Source of the DNA: Clostridium thermobutyricum | GTDB taxonomy: Bacteria > Bacillota > Clostridia > Ch29 | Direction of reading: 5' to 3' | DNA length: 37,787 nucleotides | Assembly: GCA_016841565.1 (NCBI GenBank) | Contig: JAENYX010000025.1 | Location: 2,444-40,230 of the forward strand | Shown here: positions 30,974 to 37,787 of the stretch, piece after piece | How positions within the stretch are numbered: the stretch's first letter is position 1 | Layout of the letters: each line of letters opens with the position of its first letter | Notes under the pieces: model-generated | What the model saw: the letters and a program-made list of their open reading frames with translations, nothing else | Databases searched by the model: none | Told to the model about the DNA's origin: nothing | Program-made: the position numbers and the translations under genes

Positions 30974-32050
30974 TTATTGATGAAGGTAATCAATTATTTT
31001 TTTACCTGTTATCTCCTCTGTAGAAACAAATAGCTCCGGGCAAAACATACCTGCTCCCAGCAACAGATTGATACGAGGCACATTCAGTATAGCCACGTTT
31101 TGCTGTTCACGAATATCAGCTGACGATACAGGCATGCCAGTAGCCTTATCTAGGGTCATTATTAAATCAGGAAAGGTCCCCAACCTGGTACCATCTTTCT
31201 CGAGAGTCATATATTCATTCCAGAATGTTAACTCAAAGGAACCGATCACTATCCGGCCCGAATCAAAACCACCTTCGGTTACAAGTTCAACCTTATCTAC
31301 TACTCCCATCTCAACAATATCACCGCCTAAGACCTCTGCCGCCGCCTCAACCACGGCGCTTCCGCCTTGGGTCTGTGCGCCTAACATAGCTTTACCCACA
31401 GCTATTGCCTGACGAACCGCTCCTCGAGCCCCGTTCTCCTTCACATAAGCCACGTCTATTGGATTTCGAGCCACTGCCACCAATCCCCCTGCTTGTACGG
31501 CTGCCTGGCGTACCAATGCTGCTGCCCGTTCGATTTCACCCTGTACAACAAGTTCTACGTATCTTCCTTTTGCAGGGTCTCCGCCAACAGCCGCCTGAAA
31601 GGACACATAGTCTTTTTTCGTATGTAGCCCCATAGATCCCATTGCTCCAGTGGGATGGGCTCGACCATTACAGGGTGCATCCACAACTGGAATACCTAGA
31701 ATAGCCGACTGAAGCCAACCATTGATTGTTGCGGTGCCACCGCATTCATTAGTAATTAGCCCGTCTGCCTTGATATTAGCATTCTCAGCAAGTAGTTGTA
31801 CTGCACGTACATACCCCACTGGTTTCACCATTGCTTCCTTAGCCGCCGGCGCACCAACCGCAGACACTGTTACTAACAAAGCGTCATCGTCAACATCGTC
31901 AATGTCAACCAAACGAACGCTGCCCATTCTCACAGCCAATTGTGCCAGTTCACGTCCCCAAGCCATGGAACCTCCACCGCCGCCGCCTAAAACGGCCCCT
32001 CCAATCACCGCTGCTTCCACCAATTCTTGGTTAAGGATCAATTCCGCCAA
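30974..32050 (-). CDS. DUF917-family protein (S-methyl-thiohydantoin desulfurase-like)
   Basis: A 358-residue protein of the DUF917 family: AAVIGGAVLGGGGGGSMAWG near the start, TNECGGTATINGWLQSAILG, DAPCNGRAHPTGAMGSMGLH and, at the end, MPVSSADIREQQNVAILNVP. From memory, this family has been renamed after an enzyme that removes sulfur from an S-methyl-thiohydantoin in ergothioneine breakdown; other members are unassigned. The start is taken as TTG 32050, 8 nt after GGAGG; GTG 32053 is the alternative. Upstream the open frame only overlaps the racemase gene. A racemase of the hydantoin type encoded directly before it supports a (thio)hydantoin-like substrate, which is inference. Confidence 0.85.
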   Translation of the reverse strand: MAELILNQELVEAAVIGGAVLGGGGGGSMAWGRELAQLAVRMGSVRLVDIDDVDDDALLVTVSAVGAPAAKEAMVKPVGYVRAVQLLAENANIKADGLITNECGGTATINGWLQSAILGIPVVDAPCNGRAHPTGAMGSMGLHTKKDYVSFQAAVGGDPAKGRYVELVVQGEIERAAALVRQAAVQAGGLVAVARNPIDVAYVKENGARGAVRQAIAVGKAMLGAQTQGGSAVVEAAAEVLGGDIVEMGVVDKVELVTEGGFDSGRIVIGSFELTFWNEYMTLEKDGTRLGTFPDLIMTLDKATGMPVSSADIREQQNVAILNVPRINLLLGAGMFCPELFVSTEEITGKKIIDYLHQ

Positions 32051-32066
32051 CACGTAACCCTCCTTA

Positions 32067-32720
32067 TTAAAGTTCTCTTGCCACATACCAGGCTAAAAAG
32101 CCTGATGCCACAACGGGATCAACGACCCTTATATTAAGCTCTTCACAGATATCCTGAGCTATCCCTATCGTTGACATACCGGTACAAGCTAAAACCAGAA
32201 TCTTTGCACCCTTCTCCTTTAACTTCTCTGCCTGTTCTAGGGTCGCCTTCTTCCCGTTTGGGGCCATAAGGTCTATGGTCGTCTCCACACCGGCAGGCTT
32301 GGCGGAAGCGACAAGAGCGGGCCCCAGAACATCTGCCATGGCTTCGGGAATATTATCGGTTATACCAAGGGCGGCAATGCTAGTATCTAAACTAAGTGCA
32401 ACATGGGCCGCTGCACTCCCGGCGCCGATAACAGGAATATCCAATACTTCCCGAGCCTGCCGCACTCCGGGATCAGCGGCACAACTAACTACAATGGCCT
32501 TCAAACCATCCGTAGCCATCTCTTGCGCTAAAGCCACTACTTTAGGCCAGGCTTGTTTCTCAGTAGTTTGATCAAATACACCCTGAGGTTGTCCCGGAAT
32601 ACAGTGAGTAATCACTTCTAGTTCGGGGAAAAGATCCATAATGATATTACCGTGTAAACCTAACACCTCTGGATCATTAGTTGTTAGCACTCGAATCAAG
32701 CCAATTCTAGTTTTTTTCAT
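32067..32720 (-). CDS. Asp/Glu/hydantoin racemase-family protein
   Basis: A 217-residue member of the cofactor-free Asp/Glu racemase superfamily. The catalytic cysteine pair is present: Cys80 in VVSCAADPGV and Cys179 in VLACTGMST, on opposite sides of the expected active site. The sequences around them are closest in character to hydantoin racemases and related proteins. It would invert or isomerise the substrate's stereocentre before the next enzyme acts. GGAGGG lies 7 nt before the ATG at 32720. It follows the OPT transporter gene after 79 nt, a gap that holds a GC-rich hairpin, and precedes DUF917 by 16 nt. The substrate is not established. Confidence 0.88.
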   Translation of the reverse strand: MKKTRIGLIRVLTTNDPEVLGLHGNIIMDLFPELEVITHCIPGQPQGVFDQTTEKQAWPKVVALAQEMATDGLKAIVVSCAADPGVRQAREVLDIPVIGAGSAAAHVALSLDTSIAALGITDNIPEAMADVLGPALVASAKPAGVETTIDLMAPNGKKATLEQAEKLKEKGAKILVLACTGMSTIGIAQDICEELNIRVVDPVVASGFLAWYVAREL

Positions 32721-32762
32721 CTTTCCACCCTCCTAACCAGTAAAGTGCTAATACCAAAGTTG

Positions 32763-32794
32763 CCGGGACGGCCGGGTGCTACCGGCAGTCCCGG
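32763..32794 (-). other. GC-rich intercistronic hairpin between transporter and racemase genes
   Basis: Outer arms CCGGGAC and GTCCCGG (7 bp), inner arms CCGG and CCGG. It lies just after the transporter stop codon on the minus strand and is not followed by a U-run, so it is more likely an RNA-stabilising or processing element than a terminator. Confidence 0.65.
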
Positions 32795-32799
32795 GTTAA

Positions 32800-34374
32800 C
32801 TAAAAGAATGCCTTTGCTATCGCAGAAAAGAACCCATAGATTCCGTCACCGGCAATTAACCCGGCTTCACGGACTTCCATAGGCTCTGTCCCGATAACAA
32901 GCCTTATAGCCACAGCAACTAAAACACCAATACCATAGATGGGATTATTAATCAATAGTCCAGTGGCAAACAAAATCCCCATTGCACGACCGGATCCACC
33001 AATTGCCTGCAGAATTGCTCCCGGTATAGCCCAGACTGCCAGCTGCTGCACAATTCCTGGCTCACCAGCACCTGCCGTAACAGTGGTGGCAAAGACCCGA
33101 CTTACAGGGGGCAGCATATCTAGCTGGAAATGCATGTTCATAAAGAGTGCAACGATAACCATAGCGACAACCCCACCAACCAATTCAGCGATAAGCTGTT
33201 CCTTGCGTCCCTCCAATTCATACTCGGGATCCCGACCCTCGCCGCGTAAAATCCAGCCCGTCTTTAAGTCGTAACCCATGTCGGCAAAACAAGGGCCCGA
33301 ACTAGCAACATAACCGCTCAAAAGGGCCAGTGGCACACCTGGGAACCCCATGAATAGTCCTAATGTTAGGAAAATAACGGTAATAGCAAAACCGGGAAAC
33401 CAACCAGAGTGCATAGCCGCTAACCCGACTAAAATAGCTGCTAACAGAGCTGAAATCCCGGCCCAGAGAGTCCATACTATCATAGTACCGAAACTCATTT
33501 CAGCCAGAATACCACCTATAATGGCCAGGACAACAGCTCCAGCCAAATGTAATCCTAAGTGCACAAAAGCAGTACGTTGCATCTGAGCAGACCCGACAGT
33601 CTTTTTCCTCGCTTCCTTCTCCTCTCCGACGATTTTGTAAGCTTTTGAGCCACGCTGTATGATTATTATTGCTTGGATCAAGCTAACTACCCCGGCACCA
33701 ATCATAACACCATGGGGTACATAGGTAGCACCTAGGTCAATGCCGAACAACTGTTGGGAGTAGCCCCGTGTAAGCAGGCCTATTCCTAGTGCAAGCATAG
33801 CAAATATATTCGCTATAAAAACAATCCCCACTCCAGCCATGGGCAAGCCAAAGTGGGTACCAATCACTCCGGCAGCAATGCCTTCCACCAGCCTTCTACC
33901 TTTGCGACCACCTTCATCGCCAGCAATAATAGCCTGGGCTGTAGCTACGCCCGGCGGCCAAGCACCATCTCCTGGATACAAATCCGAATCAAATGCACTG
34001 TAGACAAAACTCATGCCTACTAAAGTAGAAATTGTGGAACCGATCAACATAGGTATAACCAATCCGGGTTCCCCATAAAGGTAAATGATACCGACAGCCA
34101 GTATGCCACAGTTGGCGGCAGCAAACCCGCCTGCCGAGGTCATGGTCTGTACCATATTCTGCCGTTCCAGCGAACGGAACTTGACCATAGAAGCAAAAGG
34201 AATGCGGGCTAAAGCCATGGCAACAACGGCCCCAATTATTGATGTATTAGGCGTGATCCCGATTCGTGAAATAATTTGCATGCAAATAATCGCCGCAAAT
34301 GCCGCCATAAGGATACTCAGTACAAACGTTGTTGGCTCCAATGCCTTTTCGTGCCTAGTTCTCTTTGCGTCCAT
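32800..34374 (-). CDS. OPT/YSL-family transporter
   Basis: A 524-residue protein with about 14 membrane segments, matching the bacterial OPT (oligopeptide transporter) family: QTMTSAGGFAAANCGILAVG near residue 75, YPGDGAWPPGVATAQAIIAG, LGATYVPHGVMIGAGVVSLI and AIPGAILQAIGGSGRAMGIL. OPT proteins import small peptides or metal-chelate compounds with protons. AAGGAGGG lies 6 nt before the ATG. It is the first gene of the operon, so its substrate is probably what the following enzymes consume: a modified peptide, peptide-derived ring or related compound. The PucR gene upstream ends in its own terminator, so the operon should start from a promoter in 34375-34560. Confidence 0.92.
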   Translation of the reverse strand: MDAKRTRHEKALEPTTFVLSILMAAFAAIICMQIISRIGITPNTSIIGAVVAMALARIPFASMVKFRSLERQNMVQTMTSAGGFAAANCGILAVGIIYLYGEPGLVIPMLIGSTISTLVGMSFVYSAFDSDLYPGDGAWPPGVATAQAIIAGDEGGRKGRRLVEGIAAGVIGTHFGLPMAGVGIVFIANIFAMLALGIGLLTRGYSQQLFGIDLGATYVPHGVMIGAGVVSLIQAIIIIQRGSKAYKIVGEEKEARKKTVGSAQMQRTAFVHLGLHLAGAVVLAIIGGILAEMSFGTMIVWTLWAGISALLAAILVGLAAMHSGWFPGFAITVIFLTLGLFMGFPGVPLALLSGYVASSGPCFADMGYDLKTGWILRGEGRDPEYELEGRKEQLIAELVGGVVAMVIVALFMNMHFQLDMLPPVSRVFATTVTAGAGEPGIVQQLAVWAIPGAILQAIGGSGRAMGILFATGLLINNPIYGIGVLVAVAIRLVIGTEPMEVREAGLIAGDGIYGFFSAIAKAFF

Positions 34375-34433
34375 TTTAATCCCTCCTTAAGTTAACCATC
34401 ATAATCTTAACTGAAAGAAGTCTGGCGCTGCCT

Positions 34434-34448
34434 TTAATGCATTCTCAT
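34434..34448 (-). CDS. Possible four-codon leader ORF (Met-Arg-Met-His) upstream of the OPT gene
   Basis: On the minus strand an excellent ribosome binding site AGGAGGGG (complement of 34453-34460) stands 4 nt before ATG-AGA-ATG-CAT-TAA. The ORF ends about 60 nt before the transporter start codon. It may be a minimal leader that affects translation or mRNA stability, or the site may be accidental. Confidence 0.3.
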   Translation of the reverse strand: MRMH

Positions 34449-34561
34449 GTATCCCCTCCTCACTTAATTAATTTGGATCAATGACGAATGACGAACGATA
34501 TTTGGCCACTATTAGTATTATTTTTACTAAACCGGTTGTTTTTCCTTCGTAGGGTAAAAAC

Positions 34562-34592
34562 AAAAAACGCGCCCTTTTTTTGTAGAGCGCGC
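34562..34592 (-). terminator. Intrinsic terminator of the PucR gene
   Basis: On the minus strand CGCGCTC pairs with GGGCGCG (one G-T pair) around a 10-nt A-rich loop and is followed by TTTTTT, 10 nt past the PucR stop codon. It isolates the regulator from the OPT operon. Confidence 0.88.
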
Positions 34593-34601
34593 ATGAAACA
34601 G

Positions 34602-36266
34602 TTATTTGTTTTCATAAAACGGGCTAATATGCAAAGCCATCGCTAAGCGAAAACGGTCTCTTGCCTTTCTTAGGTTAAGGCCTGTGATCTTCTCTATAGT
34701 CCCCAAACGATAGCGCAGTGTATTCTCATGAATAAATAAAGATCGGGCAGCCAATCTTATAGAAGCCTCTTTCTCAAGATAACATTGAAGTGTATGTACC
34801 AGATCAGCGCCCTTTTCGTTATCATGTTCGATAAGTGCACCCAACATTTTCTCGCAAAAAGCAAACAATTCTTCTTTAGGCCCACACCGATAAAATAAGC
34901 GATAAATCTCTAGCTTATCCTTAGTAGCCGACTGCCCCGACCCAAATACTTTCCTGCCTATTTTCATGAGTTCACATGCCTGCTTGTAGCCGGAGCTAAT
35001 ATCTAGAAGGCTATACAGCGGATCACTTACGGCAATTGAAGCCGTAACATCATCTAGTTCCTCCCTAAGGGTGCCTTGAAGATCTCTTAATAGACTATCG
35101 AGTTGTTTAGATTTTTCGTTGCTACAATGCTTTAGACTAGGTAGGCTAACGATAGCTATACAACTATCACTTCTGCCGACCGCCATAAAAGACTGGCTAA
35201 ATGAAGCTATGGTCTTTTGTACCGTAGCTAACATCTTTGATTTCACGGTCATCGCATAGTTCTCACTCAGTTTGCTTTCTACCACGGCACCGAATCCGTC
35301 TATGTCAGCAACGATTATTACAGCTGGCACTGCAAAATCCCAGCCAAGGGTTAACGCTCGCATCTTCGCAACTTCTTCGGAAACCAAATTGCCACTAATC
35401 AAATCATTGAAAAAATCATTGCGCAAATGATTTTCAACCTCCGCAATAGCGGAGCACTTGGCGACCTCAAGAGCGGCCATCGTAGACGCATTTTCCAAAG
35501 CGATAAGGTTTAGTTCGTTACAGGGTCCGCTTACCTCCTTAATTAATAAATAGCCGTAAATACCTGTCTCGATTCGAATAGGGAAAACCAGGCAATCGCC
35601 GATCCCAAGATGCAAACTCCTACGAACGTAATTGTATACATTAGAAAGAAACTGAATATCCATTTCATTCAGCACCACCGATCCCACATCAACCGAAGGC
35701 CAGTGGCAACTAACTTTCGGGAACCAGGCCAGCATTTTTCCTTCAGTATCACAGATAGCAACAGGGTTATTTATAAGGGAATTAAGGCTTTGGACAATGG
35801 CTTCAAACCCACCACCTTCAAGCGCCACCCTCCTAAATAATCTGTGGATCTTAAGATGGTATTCTAATCTAAAAGCTTGGTTATGCAATATCTTGGTTAA
35901 TAGTGGATGCGTAATCTCTATATATGGGATATCCTTTATAATGTTGACTATGGGGATCTGTAGCTGGTCGGCCAAATCAAGGACCCTTTTAGGGACTTGC
36001 CCTAAGTAACGATCAACCTTGAGTAAAAAACCGGCTGCTCCAATTCTAGCAGCAGATTGTATTAGCCTACATTGGGCTTCTACATCGCCACGTATAGCAT
36101 ACCAACTGCTAACAAGTAATACTCCGTTCCGGAAGTATTTATCCGGATCAGGAACCTCCATAATGTCCACAAAAAGAATAGGTCTCCCTAGTCCTTCATG
36201 ACCAGCTATTACCTCGGCTTCTGAAAACAGGTCCATTTCTAAAGCTTGCCCTACAGTGATACTCAT
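34602..36266 (-). CDS. PucR-family transcriptional regulator of the OPT operon
   Basis: A 554-residue regulator. Residues 1-125 are the PucR sensor domain (start VGQALEMDLFSEAEVIAGHE, then DIMEVPDPDKYFRNGVLLVS). The middle part (about 290-410) is the CdaR/GGDEF-like region with PAVIIVADIDGFGAVVESKL. The C-terminus is the PucR helix-turn-helix: YLEKEASIRLAARSLFIHEN, TLRYRLGTIEKITGLNLRKA. The founding member controls purine catabolism in Bacillus; others control diverse nitrogen-compound pathways. GGGGG lies about 8 nt before the ATG. It stands directly upstream of the OPT operon on the same strand with its own terminator, so it is very probably the operon's substrate-responsive regulator. Confidence 0.93.
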   Translation of the reverse strand: MSITVGQALEMDLFSEAEVIAGHEGLGRPILFVDIMEVPDPDKYFRNGVLLVSSWYAIRGDVEAQCRLIQSAARIGAAGFLLKVDRYLGQVPKRVLDLADQLQIPIVNIIKDIPYIEITHPLLTKILHNQAFRLEYHLKIHRLFRRVALEGGGFEAIVQSLNSLINNPVAICDTEGKMLAWFPKVSCHWPSVDVGSVVLNEMDIQFLSNVYNYVRRSLHLGIGDCLVFPIRIETGIYGYLLIKEVSGPCNELNLIALENASTMAALEVAKCSAIAEVENHLRNDFFNDLISGNLVSEEVAKMRALTLGWDFAVPAVIIVADIDGFGAVVESKLSENYAMTVKSKMLATVQKTIASFSQSFMAVGRSDSCIAIVSLPSLKHCSNEKSKQLDSLLRDLQGTLREELDDVTASIAVSDPLYSLLDISSGYKQACELMKIGRKVFGSGQSATKDKLEIYRLFYRCGPKEELFAFCEKMLGALIEHDNEKGADLVHTLQCYLEKEASIRLAARSLFIHENTLRYRLGTIEKITGLNLRKARDRFRLAMALHISPFYENK

Positions 36267-36759
36267 TTTTCCACCCCCTTGTTGCTTCTAAAAAACTCCA
36301 TAGTTAAATGATTAGACTGTTCAATTTAGCAAGTACCCCTAATTCTAGTGCCCATCTTATGCTATTATTCGGTAAAGGGATGCAATTTCCTGCCCGTTAG
36401 GCCTTTGACAAACAACCCCGCTACTTGTGGGCAGGGTTGTTACAGTTGTATTCGCGATTAACGTAATAGGTGTATTGGCTATTTAGTAGGGCCAACAGAT
36501 TTAGTTGTTGAGGTGCTTTCGGAGCTAATTACCTAAGTTTTGTACAAACAAGATAGTTGCAATTGGTTAATCCAGGAAACTAAGCTGTATATATTTTGTC
36601 TGCAACAGTGCTTCTATCAGAAGCCCTGCCAGTTTGCTAAGGGGCGGGATGATTACCTTAATACCTTCTATGGTTCTTTACACAAACCCTTTGACCCTGG
36701 AGCATTTTTAAACCAGAGTTTTTACCCCGACATTCTCTAGCTTTGTACCGCCAAGCTTA
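36267..36759. other. Gene-less stretch upstream of the PucR gene
   Basis: About 490 bases with no supported gene. It should hold the PucR promoter on the minus strand. One hairpin is visible, AACAACCC / GGGTTGTT at 36411-36441. A plus-strand frame of 66 codons (36540-36740) lacks a ribosome binding site and resembles nothing known, so it is not called. The sequence has the look of decayed mobile DNA leading into the recombinase pseudogene. Confidence 0.5.
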
Positions 36760-37347
36760 ATGGCCTTAAACCATTTGATTAGGTTATGCGCCATAGATAC
36801 AATCCATAATCACGTTAAATTGCTAGAGAAGTATTCCGGCAAGCCCCCAATTCAAATCTCACCCGATGAGATAAAACAGTACCTTCACCATCGCATCAAA
36901 AAAAGTATAAGCTATAGCAACATTAATATCTCCTGCAATGCCTTCAAGGTCATGTTTAACTCGGTCCTGGGCCGAGGGTGGTCCGATGATGTCATTGTCC
37001 GGCCAAAGAAGCCAAAGAAACTACTCTATGTCCTATCCAAGGAAGAAATTCTATCTATCATGGAGCATATACCAAACCTTAAGCACAAAACCGTGCTCCT
37101 TACCGCCTATTCGACCGGCCTTCGTATAAGTGAGGTGCTTAATCTCAAAGTATCAGATATCGACTCTAAAAATATGCTCCTTAGAGTCCGCTGCGGCTAG
37201 GGGCGTAAGGACCGTTTTACTGTCCTTGGTGAGGAAACCCTAATGCTCTTAAGAAAATATTGGAGGGTATATAGGCCTTATGACCTCTTCTTTCCGGGAC
37301 TTACCGCGGGTAAGCCCATTGCTGCAAGGAATATTCAACAGGTGTTT
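36760..37347 (+). pseudogene. Broken tyrosine recombinase / integrase
   Basis: The reading frame encodes an N-terminal SAM-like core-binding domain (TIHNHVKLLEKYSGKPPIQI, then SPDEIKQYL) and the first part of the catalytic domain (LSKEEILSIMEHIPNLKHKT, AYSTGLRISEVLNLKVSDID) with the first active-site Arg in GLRISE. An in-frame TAG at 37198 interrupts a segment that in relatives reads RVxxGKGxKDR. The frame then resumes as GRKDRFTVLGEETLMLLRKY and LFFPGLTAGKPIAARNIQQV and ends abruptly at about 37347. The distal HxxR, H and catalytic Tyr are absent. No ribosome binding site precedes the ATG. The closest relatives are stand-alone integrases found beside IS91-type elements; no transposase is seen here. 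It is inactive as encoded. Confidence 0.8.
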
Positions 37348-37363
37348 CAAGTTCGCTTGTCGA

Positions 37364-37422
37364 ATTTGAATTGCGCATGTGCGTTTCGCCCAAAGGCGAA
37401 AACCTCGCACGCGCATTCAAAT
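37364..37422. repeat. Palindromic element at the recombinase break point
   Basis: A roughly 59-bp imperfect palindrome: TTTGAATTGCGCATGTGCG and TTCGCC pair with GGCGAA and CGCACGCGCATTCAAA around a 4-nt loop. It begins within 20 bp of where the recombinase homology ends, so its insertion or a recombination there probably truncated the gene. Confidence 0.7.
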
Positions 37423-37437
37423 CCTTTTAACGTTTGG

Positions 37438-37472
37438 CTTTATAAGCCTGGTATTTATTTCCAGGCTTATAA
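37438..37472. terminator. Hairpin, possible terminator
   Basis: TTTATAAGCCTGG and CCAGGCTTATAAA pair perfectly over 13 bp around a 9-nt loop, with A/T-rich flanks. No intact gene ends here, so its role is unclear. Confidence 0.45.
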
Positions 37473-37500
37473 AACCATAGGCATCATTGAGATTGCGTGA

Positions 37501-37669
37501 ACTCACCACTGATAGCTGACCAATCGGTAACCCGCCACCTTAGAGGTAGGGGACTTTATGCCGTACGTTAAACAAATCCATAGCACAGAGGTCTTCGACC
37601 CTGCTTTCTAAAAGTAATTTATTTACAGGGAGATTTACTGACGTGATTATACTCGTCATTTGCCATCTA
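37501..37669. other. Short gene-less stretch before the BlaI-type gene
   Basis: No gene is supported. A small palindrome ACCTTAGAGGT near 37537 stands in a region (GGTAACCCGCCACCTTAGAG) that might be the end of a mobile element, but I cannot assign it. The next promoter starts at 37670. Confidence 0.35.
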
Positions 37670-37722
37670 TTGACAACAAGGTCTAACCATGTTAGACTAA
37701 TTTTGGTTTAACATGATTAGAC
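37670..37722 (+). promoter_or_regulatory. Promoter with two palindromic operators before the BlaI-type gene
   Basis: TTGACA (37670-37675), a 17-bp spacer and TAGACT (37693-37698). A 17-bp palindrome GTCTAACCATGTTAGAC (37681-37697) covers the spacer and the -10 box, and a related box GTTTAACATGATTAGAC follows at 37706-37722. This fits autorepression by the regulator encoded downstream. Confidence 0.75.
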
Positions 37723-37746
37723 TTCAGCTAATGGAGGTATAAAACT

Positions 37747-37787
37747 ATGGAAAAATATAAGCTTGGAGAAATGGAGCAGCGATTTGC
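37747..37787 (+). CDS. Start of a BlaI/MecI-type transcriptional repressor (partial)
   Basis: Only 13 complete codons are present (MEKYKLGEMEQRF). The LGEME[QM]-x-F start resembles clostridial BlaI/MecI/CopY-family repressors, which use a winged helix to bind paired palindromes and are usually followed by a membrane peptidase-type sensor (BlaR1/MecR1). GGAGG lies 9 nt before the ATG. The double operator upstream supports the regulator assignment. The rest is outside the window. Confidence 0.6.
   Translation, partial: MEKYKLGEMEQRF

Noticed and set aside
36540..36740. Plus-strand open frame of 66 codons before the recombinase
   Set aside because: No ribosome binding site and no similarity that I can see to recombinase N-termini or any family.
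37501..37560. End of an IS200/IS605-type element
   Set aside because: A small palindrome is suggestive, but no transposase or TnpB sequence is nearby and the match is too vague.

Overview
The window looks like chromosomal DNA of an anaerobic, spore-former-type Firmicute (Clostridia in the broad sense). This is inferred from strong GGAGG ribosome binding sites, a GlnK/GlnL-type two-component pair, a ydaO-class cyclic-di-AMP riboswitch, a TRAP-TAXI transporter, a bactofilin and a BlaI/MecI-type regulator. No rRNA, tRNA or CRISPR array was seen.

Layout. (1) 0-6.2 kb: partial membrane protein, CheW, imidazolonepropionase (hutI) and an RNA 2',3'-cyclic phosphodiesterase (thpR) on the minus strand; then a membrane-anchored coiled-coil protein, a bactofilin and a GlnK/GlnL-like sensor-regulator pair on the plus strand. 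(2) 6.2-11 kb, minus strand: TAXI solute-binding lipoprotein, DUF1850 lipoprotein and fused TRAP permease, preceded by a class I aminotransferase. (3) 11.3-15.8 kb: a LytTR regulator, a CstA-family transporter and a LytS-type sensor kinase, probably one signalling and transport unit of the BtsS/BtsR/BtsT kind. (4) 16-20.9 kb, minus strand: adenine deaminase, AzgA-type purine permease, dCMP deaminase, a small helical protein and a Nudix CoA-pyrophosphatase-like enzyme, i.e. purine salvage and nucleotide housekeeping. (5) 21-22.7 kb: a strong promoter, an unclassified structured leader, a clear c-di-AMP riboswitch and the GNAT acetyltransferase it should control, then a guanylate-kinase-like protein.

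(6) 22.7-27.5 kb is a mosaic accessory island. Three non-coding repeats (A, B, C) occur twice in the same order, framing two different cargoes. The first cargo holds a phosphorothioate-DNA-dependent HNH endonuclease, a group II intron relic, an attC-like palindrome and a DUF998 membrane gene bounded by 19-bp inverted repeats. The second holds a Phd/ParE-type toxin-antitoxin pair. Copy A2 carries the first codons of the neighbouring guanylate-kinase-like gene.

(7) 27.5-36.3 kb is an eight-gene catabolic locus on the minus strand: a PucR-family regulator, an OPT-family transporter, an Asp/Glu (hydantoin) racemase-family protein, a DUF917 protein, a DUF1177 protein, an unrecognised protein with a C-terminal cysteine cluster, an AroM-family protein and an M29-like aminopeptidase. 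Tight spacing and overlaps indicate one operon. Racemase plus DUF917 suggests import and breakdown of a hydantoin- or thiohydantoin-like or peptide-derived compound, but the substrate cannot be read from sequence. This is the best candidate for an undescribed pathway. (8) 36.3-37.8 kb: a broken tyrosine recombinase, several palindromes and the first codons of a BlaI/MecI-type regulator behind a promoter with two palindromic operators.
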